Below are positions 9,028 to 17,961 of a DNA stretch of 64,000 nt, one piece after another. Both the position numbers and the translations under genes were made by a program. Each line of letters starts with the position of its first letter. The first letter of the stretch is position 1. The DNA is taken from positions 2,976,001-3,040,000 of the forward strand of contig NZ_CP085301.1 in NCBI RefSeq assembly GCF_020700235.1. The letters are read 5' to 3'. This DNA is from Haladaptatus pallidirubidus. GTDB taxonomy: Archaea; Halobacteriota; Halobacteria; Halobacteriales; Haladaptataceae. Below the pieces are notes generated by a model, which worked only from the letters and a program-made list of their open reading frames with translations, had not been told where the DNA came from and ran no database searches.

Positions 9028-9046
9028 GGCACATGCCATGTACGAC
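9019..9046. repeat. 28-bp perfect inverted repeat covering both candidate start codons of the UspA gene
   Basis: The arms are 13 bp each (GTCGTACATGGCA and its exact reverse complement) around a 2-bp CA spacer. On the minus strand one arm holds ATG 9039 and the other holds ATG 9027. In the mRNA this would fold into a stem that buries both start codons. It could equally be a DNA operator. Part of the symmetry is coding (Met-Tyr-Asp), so function is inferred, not shown. Confidence 0.75.
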
Positions 9047-9165
9047 GGAGACCAGCATAAATCGTCGTCCGTGAAAACCCGGCGGTCGGTTCGAGGGATC
9101 GTCGTTGATCGGTGCCCGGCTAGCCGACGGAATCGTTACCTTGCACACCGTGGTTCACCAAGAGC

Positions 9166-10500
9166 ATGAGTTCTTTGCTACGACATCCACTCGCCGCCGT
9201 CGTCGGAGCGGTGTTCCTAACCCTCGCGTGGGTGGTGGTTTGGGCGACGAACGTCCAACACGCGCTCGGAACGCTGGCCGTCGTCGGCGTGAGCGGACTC
9301 GCCATCCTCGGCGCGTCGTTCCTCCTCGCGTGGGGAGCGGAAACCGCCGAAAAGGACGTTCCGCGGGCCTTTGCGCTCGCCGTGCTCGCCGTGCTCGCCG
9401 TCGCCCCGGAGTACGCGGTGGACGCCTACTTCGCGTGGACCGCCGGAGCGAACGCCGGAACCGAGGCGGGACGGGAAGCCGCGAATCTCGCCGTTGCGAA
9501 CATGACCGGCGCGAACCGCATCCTCATCGGATTGGGGTGGTCGGGCATCGCACTCTTTTCGATTCACAAGGCCCGCCAGCGCGACGACGTGCGACTCATC
9601 GAGCGAAACTCCCCGCTCGGGGATGCGATTCCGCTCGACCGGGACATCGCGACCGAGATTTTGTTCCTGTTCTGTGCGACCGTCTACGCCTTTCTCATCC
9701 CGTTCAACGGCGGCATCGACGCCATCGATTCTATCGTATTGGTCAGTCTCTACGCGATTTACATCGCCATCATCATTCAGGGAGAGGTCAGCGCCGAAGA
9801 ACACGTCGGCGTTCCGGCGTACTTCCAGCGCCGCTCCCGTCTGATTCGAATCCTCATCGTCCTCACGCTATTTTGTTACTCCGGGTTTCTCATCTTTACT
9901 GCCGTCGAACCGTTCGCACACGGCCTCGAAAATCTCGGCCTCCAGTTCGGGATTCCGCCGTTTTTCATGCTTCAGTGGGTTGCTCCCCTCGCCAGCGAGA
10001 GTCCGGAACTCATCGTGACGGCGTATCTGGTCAACAAGGCGCGCTCGACGGCGGCGTTCAACGCGCTCATCTCCTCGAAACTCAATCAGTGGACGCTCCT
10101 CATCGGCACGCTCGTGGTTGTTTACAGCCTCGCACTCGGTCAGTACGGCGTTCTGCCGTTCGACAGCAAACAGGCGGCGGAAATCTGGTTGACCGCGGCA
10201 CAGAGCCTCTTCGCCATCTCGGTGCTCATCAACTTCCGAATCAGCGTCCGCGAGGCGGTTACGATTCTCGTTCTGTTTAGCTCCCAAGTGCTCGCGGAGT
10301 TCGTCCTCTTACAGACGCTTCCGTCCGCACAATCTGCGACGTATTCGTACTGGTTACTCATCGCGTACTCGGTACTCTACGTGCTGTTGGCCCTCGTTTT
10401 GTTCTCGAAGCGATACGCTTCCCTGCGAGAGGTGCTTCGACTGACGGCGGCAAAAGTGCGTCGCGCACGCGTGCACGGCGCCGAAGAGTCGCAGGACTGA
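9166..10500 (+). CDS. Sodium/calcium exchanger family (CaCA) membrane antiporter
   Basis: The 444-residue integral membrane protein has about 10-11 hydrophobic segments and two alpha-repeat regions typical of cation:Ca2+ antiporters: GAETAEKD...APEYAVD...NMTGANRILIG in the first half, and VAPLASESPELIVTAYLV...LISSKLNQWTLLIG in the second. The acidic residues in these repeats are the ion ligands in this family. It probably exchanges Na+ or H+ against Ca2+ or another divalent cation across the cytoplasmic membrane; the ion is not predictable here. The start ATG opens directly on the first transmembrane segment. It is a single gene transcribed divergently from the stress protein. Confidence 0.85.
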   Translation: MSSLLRHPLAAVVGAVFLTLAWVVVWATNVQHALGTLAVVGVSGLAILGASFLLAWGAETAEKDVPRAFALAVLAVLAVAPEYAVDAYFAWTAGANAGTEAGREAANLAVANMTGANRILIGLGWSGIALFSIHKARQRDDVRLIERNSPLGDAIPLDRDIATEILFLFCATVYAFLIPFNGGIDAIDSIVLVSLYAIYIAIIIQGEVSAEEHVGVPAYFQRRSRLIRILIVLTLFCYSGFLIFTAVEPFAHGLENLGLQFGIPPFFMLQWVAPLASESPELIVTAYLVNKARSTAAFNALISSKLNQWTLLIGTLVVVYSLALGQYGVLPFDSKQAAEIWLTAAQSLFAISVLINFRISVREAVTILVLFSSQVLAEFVLLQTLPSAQSATYSYWLLIAYSVLYVLLALVLFSKRYASLREVLRLTAAKVRRARVHGAEESQD

Positions 10501-10618
10501 CGCTGTCACACTGGATTGATACTGTCACGAGGATACCTTTCGCGCGTTAGATTCTCTCGAAAAAACGGCGTTAAAATGACAAATACGGGTATGCTCTCTG
10601 CCGTCGTGTACTGTTCTC

Positions 10619-11566
10619 ATGACCACGTCAGAGCCGCACCCGGATGTGCAGAGGATACTCCGCGGACGCGAAAACCGAGGAATTCCCCCGCTCAGTTCGC
10701 TCTCGGTCGATGGGGCGCGAAAACTCCTCGAAGAACTGTGGGTTCCACCCGACGAGCCCGAACCCGTCGCGATGGTGCGGGACGTTACGATTGACGGCCC
10801 GGATGGCGGCGTTCCGATTCGGATTTACACGCCGGACGGATCGGCTCCGTTCCCGATTTTCGCGTACTTTCACGGCGGCGGCTGGTCGCTGGGAAGCGTC
10901 GACGTTGACGACAGCATCTGTCGCGCCTTCGCAAACGAAGGCGAGTGCGTGGTCGTCTCGGTTGGGTATCGCCTCGCACCCGAACACCCGTTTCCGGCCG
11001 CCCTCGAAGACTGCTACGCGGCAACGAACTGGGTCGCGACGAATTTCGAGGCGATTCACGGCGACCCCGACCGTCTCGCCGTCGGCGGCGAAAGCGCGGG
11101 AGGAAATCTGGCCGCCGCGGTGGCACAGGTCGCCCGTGACCGGGACGGCCCGTCTATCGCGCATCAGATTCTCGTCACGCCAGCGACGGACTACTCGCTC
11201 GACACGGAATCGTACGACCTGAATCCCGATTTCGTCGTCGTCGATAAGACGGATATGGAGTGGGCGTGGGAGACGTACCTCGAAAGCCACCTCGACGGAC
11301 AGAACCCGTATGCGTCACCACTGCAGGCGCGTACCGTGGCGGACCTTCCGCCCGCGACGGTGCTGACCTGCGAGTTCGACGTCCTCCGCGAGGATGGAAT
11401 CGCCTACGCCGAGCGCCTCTCGGCGGCCGACGTTCTGGTTACGCACCGACACTACGACGACATGATTCATGGGTTTATCGGATATCTCGACGACCCGAAA
11501 CTCGCTCGCGCACGGGAGGCGATTGCCGACATCGGGCGCGACCTGCAAACGTCGTTCGCACGGTAG
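10619..11566 (+). CDS. Alpha/beta hydrolase (acetyl-esterase/HSL family)
   Basis: The 315-residue hydrolase has the hormone-sensitive-lipase oxyanion motif HGGGW at residues 85-89 and the nucleophile elbow GESAGG at 157-162 (Ser159). The likely acid is in CEFDVLREDG and the likely His in MIHGFIGY near the C-terminus, giving a complete triad. Enzymes of this type hydrolyse short-chain carboxyl esters in the cytoplasm. It has no signal peptide or membrane segment. It is a single gene with a 118-bp upstream gap after the antiporter; no pathway partner is visible. Confidence 0.88.
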   Translation: MTTSEPHPDVQRILRGRENRGIPPLSSLSVDGARKLLEELWVPPDEPEPVAMVRDVTIDGPDGGVPIRIYTPDGSAPFPIFAYFHGGGWSLGSVDVDDSICRAFANEGECVVVSVGYRLAPEHPFPAALEDCYAATNWVATNFEAIHGDPDRLAVGGESAGGNLAAAVAQVARDRDGPSIAHQILVTPATDYSLDTESYDLNPDFVVVDKTDMEWAWETYLESHLDGQNPYASPLQARTVADLPPATVLTCEFDVLREDGIAYAERLSAADVLVTHRHYDDMIHGFIGYLDDPKLARAREAIADIGRDLQTSFAR

Positions 11567-11653
11567 GACGAAATCGGCTGCGCGTTTCTCCGTTTGAGAT
11601 ACAAAACCGCCGTGGCATACACTTACGGAAATGGGTGCCGTCCACGTCACACT

Positions 11654-12520
11654 ATGTCACAATCAACTTCGACCAGCATCCTCGTCGTCGGTGCGACCGG
11701 AACGCAGGGCGGTGCCGTCGTGGATGCCCTGCTCGATTCCGACGACGAGTTCGACGTGCACGGACTGACGCGGCATCCGAGGAGCGACGCCGCAGAGCAG
11801 TTGGCCGACCGCGGCGTCACGGTAGACGAGGGAAACCTAGAAGCAAAAGACTCACTCGAGCCCATCGTGGACGATGTGGACGCAGTTTTCGGCGTCACCA
11901 ATTTCTACGAGGCGGGGTACGAGGGCGAAGTGAGAGAGGGAACGAACCTCGCGGAGGTGGCCGCCGACGTCGGCGTCGATCAGTACGTGTTCAGTTCGGT
12001 CGGCGGAGCGGAACGCGGCACGGGAATTCCGCATTTTGATTCCAAGTACGAAATCGAAGAGCGGATTCGAGAACTCGACCTTCCGGCGACCGTCGTTCGT
12101 CCGGTGTTCTTCATGCAGAACTTTGACGCCCAACGCGAATCGATAGAAAACGGAACGCTCTCGCTGGCGCTCAAAGAAGGCGTTTCGCTGCAGATGGTGG
12201 ACGTCGATTCTATCGGCGCGTTCGTCGCGCGGGCGTTCGAAAACCCAGACCGCTATCGAGGAGAAGCGTTCGAACTCGCGAGCGACGAACACACGTTGGA
12301 GATTGCGGCGGCGGTGTTTTCGGCGGTTCTCGACCGCGATGTCGAAGCTAATCACCTCTCTATCGAAGACGTCCGGGAGCAGATGGGCGAGGAGTCTGCC
12401 ACGATGTTCGAGTGGTTCAACGACCACGGCTACGAGGCCGACATCGACGACCTTCGGGGGAGCCACGACGTCGATTTCACGCAACTGGACGCGTACCTTC
12501 GCAGAGAGAACTGGGGATAA
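11654..12520 (+). CDS. NmrA-like NAD(P)-binding protein
   Basis: The 288-residue protein has an N-terminal Rossmann motif GATGTQGG at residues 13-20 and the body of the NmrA/HSCARG branch of short-chain dehydrogenases (VFSSVGGAERGTGIPHFDSKYEIEE near residue 115, then TVVRPVFFMQNF). These proteins bind NADP and often act as redox sensors or as oxidoreductases lacking the classic Tyr-Lys pair. ATG 11654 was chosen because the family N-terminus begins there; the frame upstream to 11594 is not family sequence. It is followed at once by a tandem repeat and a strong hairpin that probably ends its transcript. Confidence 0.85.
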   Translation: MSQSTSTSILVVGATGTQGGAVVDALLDSDDEFDVHGLTRHPRSDAAEQLADRGVTVDEGNLEAKDSLEPIVDDVDAVFGVTNFYEAGYEGEVREGTNLAEVAADVGVDQYVFSSVGGAERGTGIPHFDSKYEIEERIRELDLPATVVRPVFFMQNFDAQRESIENGTLSLALKEGVSLQMVDVDSIGAFVARAFENPDRYRGEAFELASDEHTLEIAAAVFSAVLDRDVEANHLSIEDVREQMGEESATMFEWFNDHGYEADIDDLRGSHDVDFTQLDAYLRRENWG

Positions 12521-12524
12521 TCTC

Positions 12525-12556
12525 GAATACTCACGACGACGAATACTCACGACGAC
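12525..12556. repeat. Tandem duplication of a 16-bp unit
   Basis: Two exact head-to-tail copies of GAATACTCACGACGAC (12525-12540 and 12541-12556) begin four bases after the NmrA-like stop codon. The second copy runs into the left arm of the hairpin at 12549-12582. Confidence 0.9.
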
Positions 12557-12582
12557 ACCTCGCCCGGGCGAGGTGTCGTCGT
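12549..12582. terminator. 34-bp perfect palindrome, probable terminator of the NmrA-like gene
   Basis: A perfect palindrome with 17-bp arms is centred on CCCGGG, 28 bp after the stop codon, and is followed by GTTTCGTGTC. A stem this long at this position is best read as a transcript end. It lies about 90 bp upstream of the next gene's ATG, so a regulatory role for that gene is the alternative. Confidence 0.6.
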
Positions 12583-12673
12583 TTCGTGTCACCATGTCGT
12601 TTTGTCGCTACCGTGGGATACCTGGCGACAACTGCTAACCGTCTTCGGGTTCCAATACACTGTAGGTGATTTC

Positions 12674-13822
12674 ATGGTGAACCAAATCACTGCGGAGGAG
12701 TTGGCCGACCGATTCGACGACGGGGAGTCGATGACGCTCATCGACACCCGTCCCGAGGATAGCTTCGAAGCGTGGCACCTGCCCGAGGCGGAGAACGTCC
12801 CGTTCGACCCGCGGGAGGGAGTGGGAGACGACCAACTCGACCGAGTGGCCGACATCGACGACGAGGAACCGCTCGTCACCATCTGCGGAAAAGGCTTGAC
12901 ATCGACGCCCTTCGCTTTCGAACTCGAGGCACAGGGATACGACGACGTGACCGTCGTCAAAGGCGGCATGGAAGACTGGAGCAAGGTGTACGATATCGTC
13001 CCGATAGCGAGAGATGACGAAGAACTCGTCGTCCGCCAGATTCAGCGTCGCGGGAAGGGTTGTCTCGGATACGTCGTCGGTTCCACAGAGTCTGGCGAGG
13101 CGGCGGTCGTGGACCCGACCCGACAAATCGACGTGTTCGAAGTCGCCGCCGAAGAAGCCGGATTGACTATCTCGTGTGTTTTCGACACGCACATCCACGC
13201 GGATCACATCTCGGGCGGTTCACGACTCGCCGAAACCCTCGACGTTTCGTACTACCTCGGGAACGCGGCGAGCGAGCGCGACGTCGAGTACGATTACGAC
13301 CCAGTCGAAGACGGAACGACCGTCGAACTCGGAGACGTGGAGATAACGGCCCTGCACGCACCCGGCCACACGACCGAGATGATGAACTACCGAATCGACG
13401 GTGCGTATATCCTCACGGGCGATACGCTGTTCGTCGATTCGGTGGGTCGAACCGAACTCCAGTTCGGCGAGGAGGATGCATCCGAAGGTGCCGAACTGCT
13501 GTACGACACACTGCACGAAACGATTCTCGACCTGCCGGACGACACCCGAATCCTCCCCGGACACGTTGCCGTCACGAGCGACGGGCAGTACGAGGGCGGC
13601 GAACCGGGCGAACCCATTCACGCCCGCCTCGGTGATCTCCGCGACGACCTCGACCTGCTTCAATTGGACGAAGAGGTGTTCGTGAACCGACTGGCCGAAA
13701 ACGCCCCGGAAAAGCCGCCGAACTACGAGACGGTCATCGCCATCAATACGGGCGAAGAATCACCGGACAGCGAGGAGGAGGCGACGGAACTCGAAGTTGG
13801 GCCGAACAACTGCGCGGCGTGA
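12674..13822 (+). CDS. Rhodanese / metallo-beta-lactamase fusion (persulfide dioxygenase-like)
   Basis: The 382-residue cytoplasmic protein has an N-terminal rhodanese domain (about 1-105) with the catalytic Cys71 in CGKGLTST. A metallo-beta-lactamase domain (about 120-340) carries the metal motif THIHADH (His173, His175, Asp177, His178), plus HAPGHT, TGDTLF and ILPGH. Proteins with this MBL branch (ETHE1-like) oxidise or transfer persulfide sulfur, and the rhodanese domain would hand sulfur on from the cysteine. The usual order in bacterial fusions is often MBL first; here rhodanese is first. ATG 12674 was chosen because the rhodanese fold starts there. Confidence 0.87.
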   Translation: MVNQITAEELADRFDDGESMTLIDTRPEDSFEAWHLPEAENVPFDPREGVGDDQLDRVADIDDEEPLVTICGKGLTSTPFAFELEAQGYDDVTVVKGGMEDWSKVYDIVPIARDDEELVVRQIQRRGKGCLGYVVGSTESGEAAVVDPTRQIDVFEVAAEEAGLTISCVFDTHIHADHISGGSRLAETLDVSYYLGNAASERDVEYDYDPVEDGTTVELGDVEITALHAPGHTTEMMNYRIDGAYILTGDTLFVDSVGRTELQFGEEDASEGAELLYDTLHETILDLPDDTRILPGHVAVTSDGQYEGGEPGEPIHARLGDLRDDLDLLQLDEEVFVNRLAENAPEKPPNYETVIAINTGEESPDSEEEATELEVGPNNCAA

Positions 13823-14048
13823 ACTGGAACTATCTCGAATCGGTTAGGGTTGTACCTACGCTGACGCTCTGGGTAACAGTCAAAGCCACCAGTGGTAGTA
13901 GATGGTAGTACCCGATTGCTCCGAACGTCGTTTAACCGAGACGAGTATCAGAGTCTGTTCCAAGTGAGGGCTGCGTTGAACACGCCGTCAGTCAGATTGC
14001 GTCAGACGCGGTCGCGGTCGTGACTGTAACGCGACAAACCGACGCGTG

Positions 14049-15575
14049 CTAATCCTGCCGCTCGGTCGAACTCGTTTCGGTTTGTTCCTCGGACAAATCG
14101 GCTCGTTCCCGGAAATACTCGCGTACGCGGGGCCCTAACAGCCACTCGAACCAAGACAGCTCGAATCGGCGTCGGTTGTACTCCGGAAAGCGCCGATTTT
14201 CGGTCATACTGAAGTTCACGAGCGCGACGAACACGATTCCTCCGATGGTGTTTCCGAGTACGACCGGAACGAAGAAGTCCGCGAAAACGGATCCGACGCT
14301 CGCGCTTCCGATGAAGACCAAAAAGAGTACTTCGCACGCGCCGACCACGCAGTGAAAGAGGTCGGCGATGGGTATGATGATCATGATCGAGTAGACGATT
14401 AGGAGCCGCGAAATCGTCTCTCGCGCCGCGTGAACCAACCACACCATCGTCGCGACGAGGCCACCAGCGAAGGTGCCCTTGTAGAAGAGCGCGGACCATG
14501 ACGTACTCATCGCGTGTTCGCCGAATCGGTAGGCCGTTTCCGCCACTTCGGGTTCGAAAATGCCGGTTCGTGCGAGAAGATAGGCGCTGATTCCCGCTCC
14601 GATGACGTTTGCGGCGAGAACGACGGTCCACAGGCGGAGGAGTTGTGGCAGACTGGCGAGTCGCGTCAAGACGAGGGTTACCGGCGTCAGCGTGTTCTCC
14701 GTGAACAACTGATAGCTCCCGATGACGATAATGACGAAGCCGATGGGATACAGGAGATTTCCCATCGCAACGTTTTCGGGATATGCGGTTGTCATCGCGG
14801 CGCGCGCGAGGAACGTCGCGCCGACGCTCAACCCTGCGGCAAGCCCGCTGAAAAACAACAGTCGCGTACTTCGTCCGATTTCCTCGTCCGCGGTCGCGGT
14901 CACTCGCTGAAAAATTTCGTCCGCCGAAAACCGATCCCGAACGGCTTCGCCTGCGGCGGGTGCCCCACGGCGAGAGCGGTCTATCGTCTCCCGAAGTTCG
15001 CGGTTCTCGGCCTGCAGCGACCGTTTTACGTCGGTGAGATCTCCCGCATCCGCAATCACGGCGAGCATCGGTTCGAACTCGTGTGGGCCGTCGTACCGTT
15101 CGCCGTTGATGTAAAACGTCGGTGTCCCGTTCACACCGCTCCGGAGACCGCTCTGATAATCCTCTCGCACTCGCTCTTCGTGGATGCCTCTGTCGAATTC
15201 GTCCGTGAATCGACCGACGTTCAAATCCAGCTCCGCTGCGTTGCGCACGAAGTCTTCCCGCGCGAGCGCATCCTGCCGTTGATAGAGCAGGTCGTACATC
15301 TCCCAAAATTGTCCCTGCGCGCCAGCGGCCTCCGCCGCTTCGGCGGCTTTCTGCGCACGCGGATGCTGTTGTGTGAGCGGGAAATGGCGAAAGACGAATC
15401 GAATCTTCGTTCCGATTCGGTTCAAAATTCGACGGATAATCGGATAGAAATCGCCGCAGTAAGGGCATTCGAAATCACCGTACTCCACGAGCGTTACCGG
15501 GGCATCGTCCGGCCCACGAATGTGATCTCGCTCAGTTACCGGTTCCGCAAGCGTGTTAGTTTCGGTTTGACTCAT
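14049..15575 (-). CDS. DsbA-like thioredoxin domain fused to a formate/nitrite-transporter channel
   Basis: The 508-residue protein is a two-part fusion. Residues 20-175 form a DsbA/DSBA-like thioredoxin fold with CPYC at 37-40 and the cis-proline GTPTFYING near 150. After a charged coil-like linker (about 180-215), residues 235-460 form a six-helix formate/nitrite transporter (FNT) module, including FHCVVGAC (central His408) and GNTIGG near 441. No signal peptide precedes the thioredoxin domain, so it should face the cytoplasm like the FNT N-terminus. FNT channels pass small monovalent acids (formate, nitrite, hydrosulfide); a redox domain suggests HS- or another redox-active anion, but that is inference. 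Single gene, with no obvious operon partner. Confidence 0.88.
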   Translation of the reverse strand: MSQTETNTLAEPVTERDHIRGPDDAPVTLVEYGDFECPYCGDFYPIIRRILNRIGTKIRFVFRHFPLTQQHPRAQKAAEAAEAAGAQGQFWEMYDLLYQRQDALAREDFVRNAAELDLNVGRFTDEFDRGIHEERVREDYQSGLRSGVNGTPTFYINGERYDGPHEFEPMLAVIADAGDLTDVKRSLQAENRELRETIDRSRRGAPAAGEAVRDRFSADEIFQRVTATADEEIGRSTRLLFFSGLAAGLSVGATFLARAAMTTAYPENVAMGNLLYPIGFVIIVIGSYQLFTENTLTPVTLVLTRLASLPQLLRLWTVVLAANVIGAGISAYLLARTGIFEPEVAETAYRFGEHAMSTSWSALFYKGTFAGGLVATMVWLVHAARETISRLLIVYSIMIIIPIADLFHCVVGACEVLFLVFIGSASVGSVFADFFVPVVLGNTIGGIVFVALVNFSMTENRRFPEYNRRRFELSWFEWLLGPRVREYFRERADLSEEQTETSSTERQD

Positions 15576-15844
15576 GTGAACGCCCCCTCGACCCGACTCC
15601 TCCCGGTTTCAATGCGATCATTCGAACTCGACGCGAGTACGCGGATGCCGGTTCCACAGTCCTTCGTTCCGATTTCGGTTCACGATTCCCCCCGGAAATC
15701 GCTGTAACAGGCGATGGTACAGTTGTTGGCCGAGCGGAATAACGCTGTCGCAGACGCATTCGTCGTGTATCGGTTAATTCAACGCTTACGAGGGCACCAT
15801 CGGTGGCGAAATTTTGAGGATGATGTTCGACCGACGGATTCGAC

Positions 15845-16363
15845 TCACGCGGTCGTTCGTACCGGTATCGTCACCTCGTACCACCCACGCTCCGTCGTCA
15901 CGCGCACGTCGAAGGCCACGCCGAGAACGTGCGTTTCACCGCCTCGGTTTTGGACGACGACGCCTCGTTCCGCGACGCAATCTCCGAACTGCCGATTCGG
16001 ACCGCTCGGACAGGTCGCCTGCGCCCATTCCTCTGTCGCCGACCGATTGTACTCGACTTGGTACACCGTTCCCGATTCGACTCTGGACGACCGTAGCGTC
16101 TCCAAATCCGATTCGAGGTCGGAGCGCACCGCCGAAATCGCGGCGTCTCGATTATCCCACCGATATTCCGCGGGAACGTCGCGGGCGGTGTCCTGCACCC
16201 CCCGCGAGAGAACGCCCTCCGCGTTCTCGACCGGCGCATCGTAATCGTTGCTCGCGGTTACGTCGTCGCTGTAGCCCAGTTGCAGATACGCGAAGACGAC
16301 GGGTGCGAGTGCGACGGCCACGATTGCCGCCGCGGCCAGCACGAGTTGTGCGCGGTCTCTCAC
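15845..16363 (-). CDS. Pilin-like membrane-anchored protein of the Tad locus (last gene)
   Basis: The 172-residue protein has a basic N-terminus and one N-terminal hydrophobic helix (residues 5-28, rich in Ala/Val), followed by a soluble domain with a Cys pair (CPSGPNRQFGDC). This matches the small accessory proteins that follow the TadC-like platform in haloarchaeal type IV pilus-like loci (possibly DUF7261; number from memory). I chose GTG 16363 because it forms a GTGA overlap with the preceding stop, as the other junctions do; a TTG at 16378 is the longer alternative. Role in pilus assembly is inferred from position. Confidence 0.7.
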   Translation of the reverse strand: MRDRAQLVLAAAAIVAVALAPVVFAYLQLGYSDDVTASNDYDAPVENAEGVLSRGVQDTARDVPAEYRWDNRDAAISAVRSDLESDLETLRSSRVESGTVYQVEYNRSATEEWAQATCPSGPNRQFGDCVAERGVVVQNRGGETHVLGVAFDVRVTTERGWYEVTIPVRTTA

Positions 16364-16764
16364 ACGTACCACACCCAAATCGTCACGTCGCCGTTCGTCG
16401 TCGTTACCGTCGAAACGCCGACCGACACGCTCGCCGGTTTTCGGTAGCCGACTCCGCCATACGGCGTTTCGACCCGGAACATGAGGTTGTCCGGAAGGAT
16501 TCTGTCCACACGGCGTTCCAGGGAGTCCTGCTCCCGCTCGAACGTTTGTGGCGAGTCGATGATTTCGGCCAAACGGGTCGTACCCTGATGTCGGGGCGGT
16601 TCGCTCGCGAGCACGGTTCCCGCGTCTTCGGCGTACAGTTCGAGTTGTGCGCCACGAGTGTCGGGGGCCGGGACGCCCAACGCGAACCCCATCGCAACGC
16701 CGAGGATGAATATGATGCCGATTCCCGCCTCCACAACTGACAGCGACAGTTGTGCCCTAGGCAT
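16360..16764 (-). CDS. Pilin-like small membrane protein of the Tad locus
   Basis: The 134-residue protein starts with one hydrophobic helix (about 6-32, LSVVEAGIGIIFILGVAMGF) containing a pilin-like Glu early in the helix, followed by a short soluble beta-rich domain (possibly DUF7262; number from memory). It overlaps the upstream gene by 8 bp and the downstream gene by 4 bp, so it belongs to the same translation-coupled string. The function is probably a minor pilin or an assembly component; sequence alone does not show cleavage by a prepilin peptidase. Confidence 0.7.
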   Translation of the reverse strand: MPRAQLSLSVVEAGIGIIFILGVAMGFALGVPAPDTRGAQLELYAEDAGTVLASEPPRHQGTTRLAEIIDSPQTFEREQDSLERRVDRILPDNLMFRVETPYGGVGYRKPASVSVGVSTVTTTNGDVTIWVWYV

Positions 16765-17440
16765 CGACCGTCACCGCCAGCACCGCTTTTCGGGTGGCCG
16801 TCGGGTAGTACGTGGCTCGAACGCTTCCCGTCGGGAGCGCCCCCTCTGCTTCCGTTTCGAACGCGAACTGAACGGTTTCGAAGCGCGAAAGGGACATCGA
16901 AAACGTTCCATCGAGACCGGATTCGTTTCGCAGAACGATCCGGTCGTTCGCTCGAACCGCAGTCACCGCTGTCTCGTCCGGTGGTCGTATCGTGAGCGTC
17001 GCGTTCGTCGTGCGCCGCGGAAACGTAAATCGCGGGTCGGACGCCGAAAGTTGCGGTGTTCGTGTCACTTCGTCGCGGCGCTCGACCAGTACGATACGGC
17101 GAATCGTTGCCCCACCCGTCGGATTTCCGCGCTCGGCGAGCACGTCCTCATCGAGTTTGATGCGAATGTTGCGGCTTCCGACGACCGGAAATTGTCGCTG
17201 TACCCGGTCTGCATCGAGGGTTTCGAGTTCGGTCGAGTTGATGACGTTCGGTCGAACCGTCACCGGACTCCCTTCGCTTATCAATCGTTCGCTTACCGCA
17301 ACGCCGACCTGCCGGGACGTGGCGTCCCGTTCTGCACCGAGGAACGCCCTGTCCGCCATCCCGATACTCAGTCCGGTTACCATCGTCAGAATGAGCAGTG
17401 CAACCGCCATCGCGGGGAGATTCATCTGCCCCCGCGTCAT
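16757..17440 (-). CDS. Pilin-like exported protein of the Tad locus
   Basis: The 227-residue protein has MTRGQMNLP followed by one hydrophobic helix (about 9-30) and a long soluble domain with beta-strand character. The frame is open beyond 17440, but ATG 17440 overlaps the preceding stop as ATGA and begins the natural N-terminus, so that start was used. It resembles the proteins (possibly DUF7263; number from memory) found after TadC in other haloarchaea. It is inferred to be a surface or pseudopilin component. Confidence 0.7.
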   Translation of the reverse strand: MTRGQMNLPAMAVALLILTMVTGLSIGMADRAFLGAERDATSRQVGVAVSERLISEGSPVTVRPNVINSTELETLDADRVQRQFPVVGSRNIRIKLDEDVLAERGNPTGGATIRRIVLVERRDEVTRTPQLSASDPRFTFPRRTTNATLTIRPPDETAVTAVRANDRIVLRNESGLDGTFSMSLSRFETVQFAFETEAEGALPTGSVRATYYPTATRKAVLAVTVDA

Positions 17441-17961
17441 GGCGCTCGCTCCCGTTGTCCTCGTTCCAGTTCGACCACGAGACCCGTCCGTTCGGTTCCC
17501 TCGCTTCGAACGACGACGAATGCCGGTTCCGTACTCGACCAATTTCCTCGTACCGTATCGACGTGTTCGGGAATGGCTAGACGAGTTGTTCCGCTCACTT
17601 CCTTGTTCGAATGGACGAGCGTGAGCTTTCGGCTCTCAGCGCGAATTTCGTACTCCATCCCGCGAATCGTTCGCGGGAGTGTCACGCGCATTCGACCGCG
17701 AACGGTACGTCCGTTCGCGGGAACCGCCTGCTGGATTCGCTCCGCGGTTTTCGACAACACGCGGTCGCCGACCTCGTCTCCGACTGCCGTTCGATAATCC
17801 GGAACGACCCCACCGTACAGCGTCGTCGTAATCAGTCCGATGTACAGCACGACTAATCCCGCTTCGAGCACCTTCCCGATGACCGGGCTAACTCCCCGTT
17901 CGTCCAACACTCCTCGTCCTTCCGTCACGTTTCGATCCTCCGTCATTCTTCGTCCCGTCAT
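17437..17961 (-). CDS. Type IV pilin-like protein with SPVIG motif
   Basis: The 174-residue protein carries ERGVSPVIGKVLEAGLVVLYIG near residue 23. The RGVSPVIG segment followed by a hydrophobic helix is the hallmark of archaeal pilins and pilin-like proteins, which are cleaved before the helix and assembled by it. The rest is a small soluble domain. ATG 17961 shares one base with the upstream TGA; a longer frame to 18105 runs through the neighbour's coding region and was rejected. Of the five small proteins here it is the best candidate for a structural pilin. Confidence 0.75.
   Translation of the reverse strand: MTGRRMTEDRNVTEGRGVLDERGVSPVIGKVLEAGLVVLYIGLITTTLYGGVVPDYRTAVGDEVGDRVLSKTAERIQQAVPANGRTVRGRMRVTLPRTIRGMEYEIRAESRKLTLVHSNKEVSGTTRLAIPEHVDTVRGNWSSTEPAFVVVRSEGTERTGLVVELERGQRERAP

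Noticed and set aside
9623..9844. Ser/Arg-rich plus frame inside the antiporter gene
   Set aside because: It is an alternate-frame shadow of a well-supported membrane protein.
14002..15468. Arg-rich minus-strand frame of about 490 codons
   Set aside because: It is a shifted frame of the DsbA-FNT gene on the same strand; no domain and implausible Arg content.
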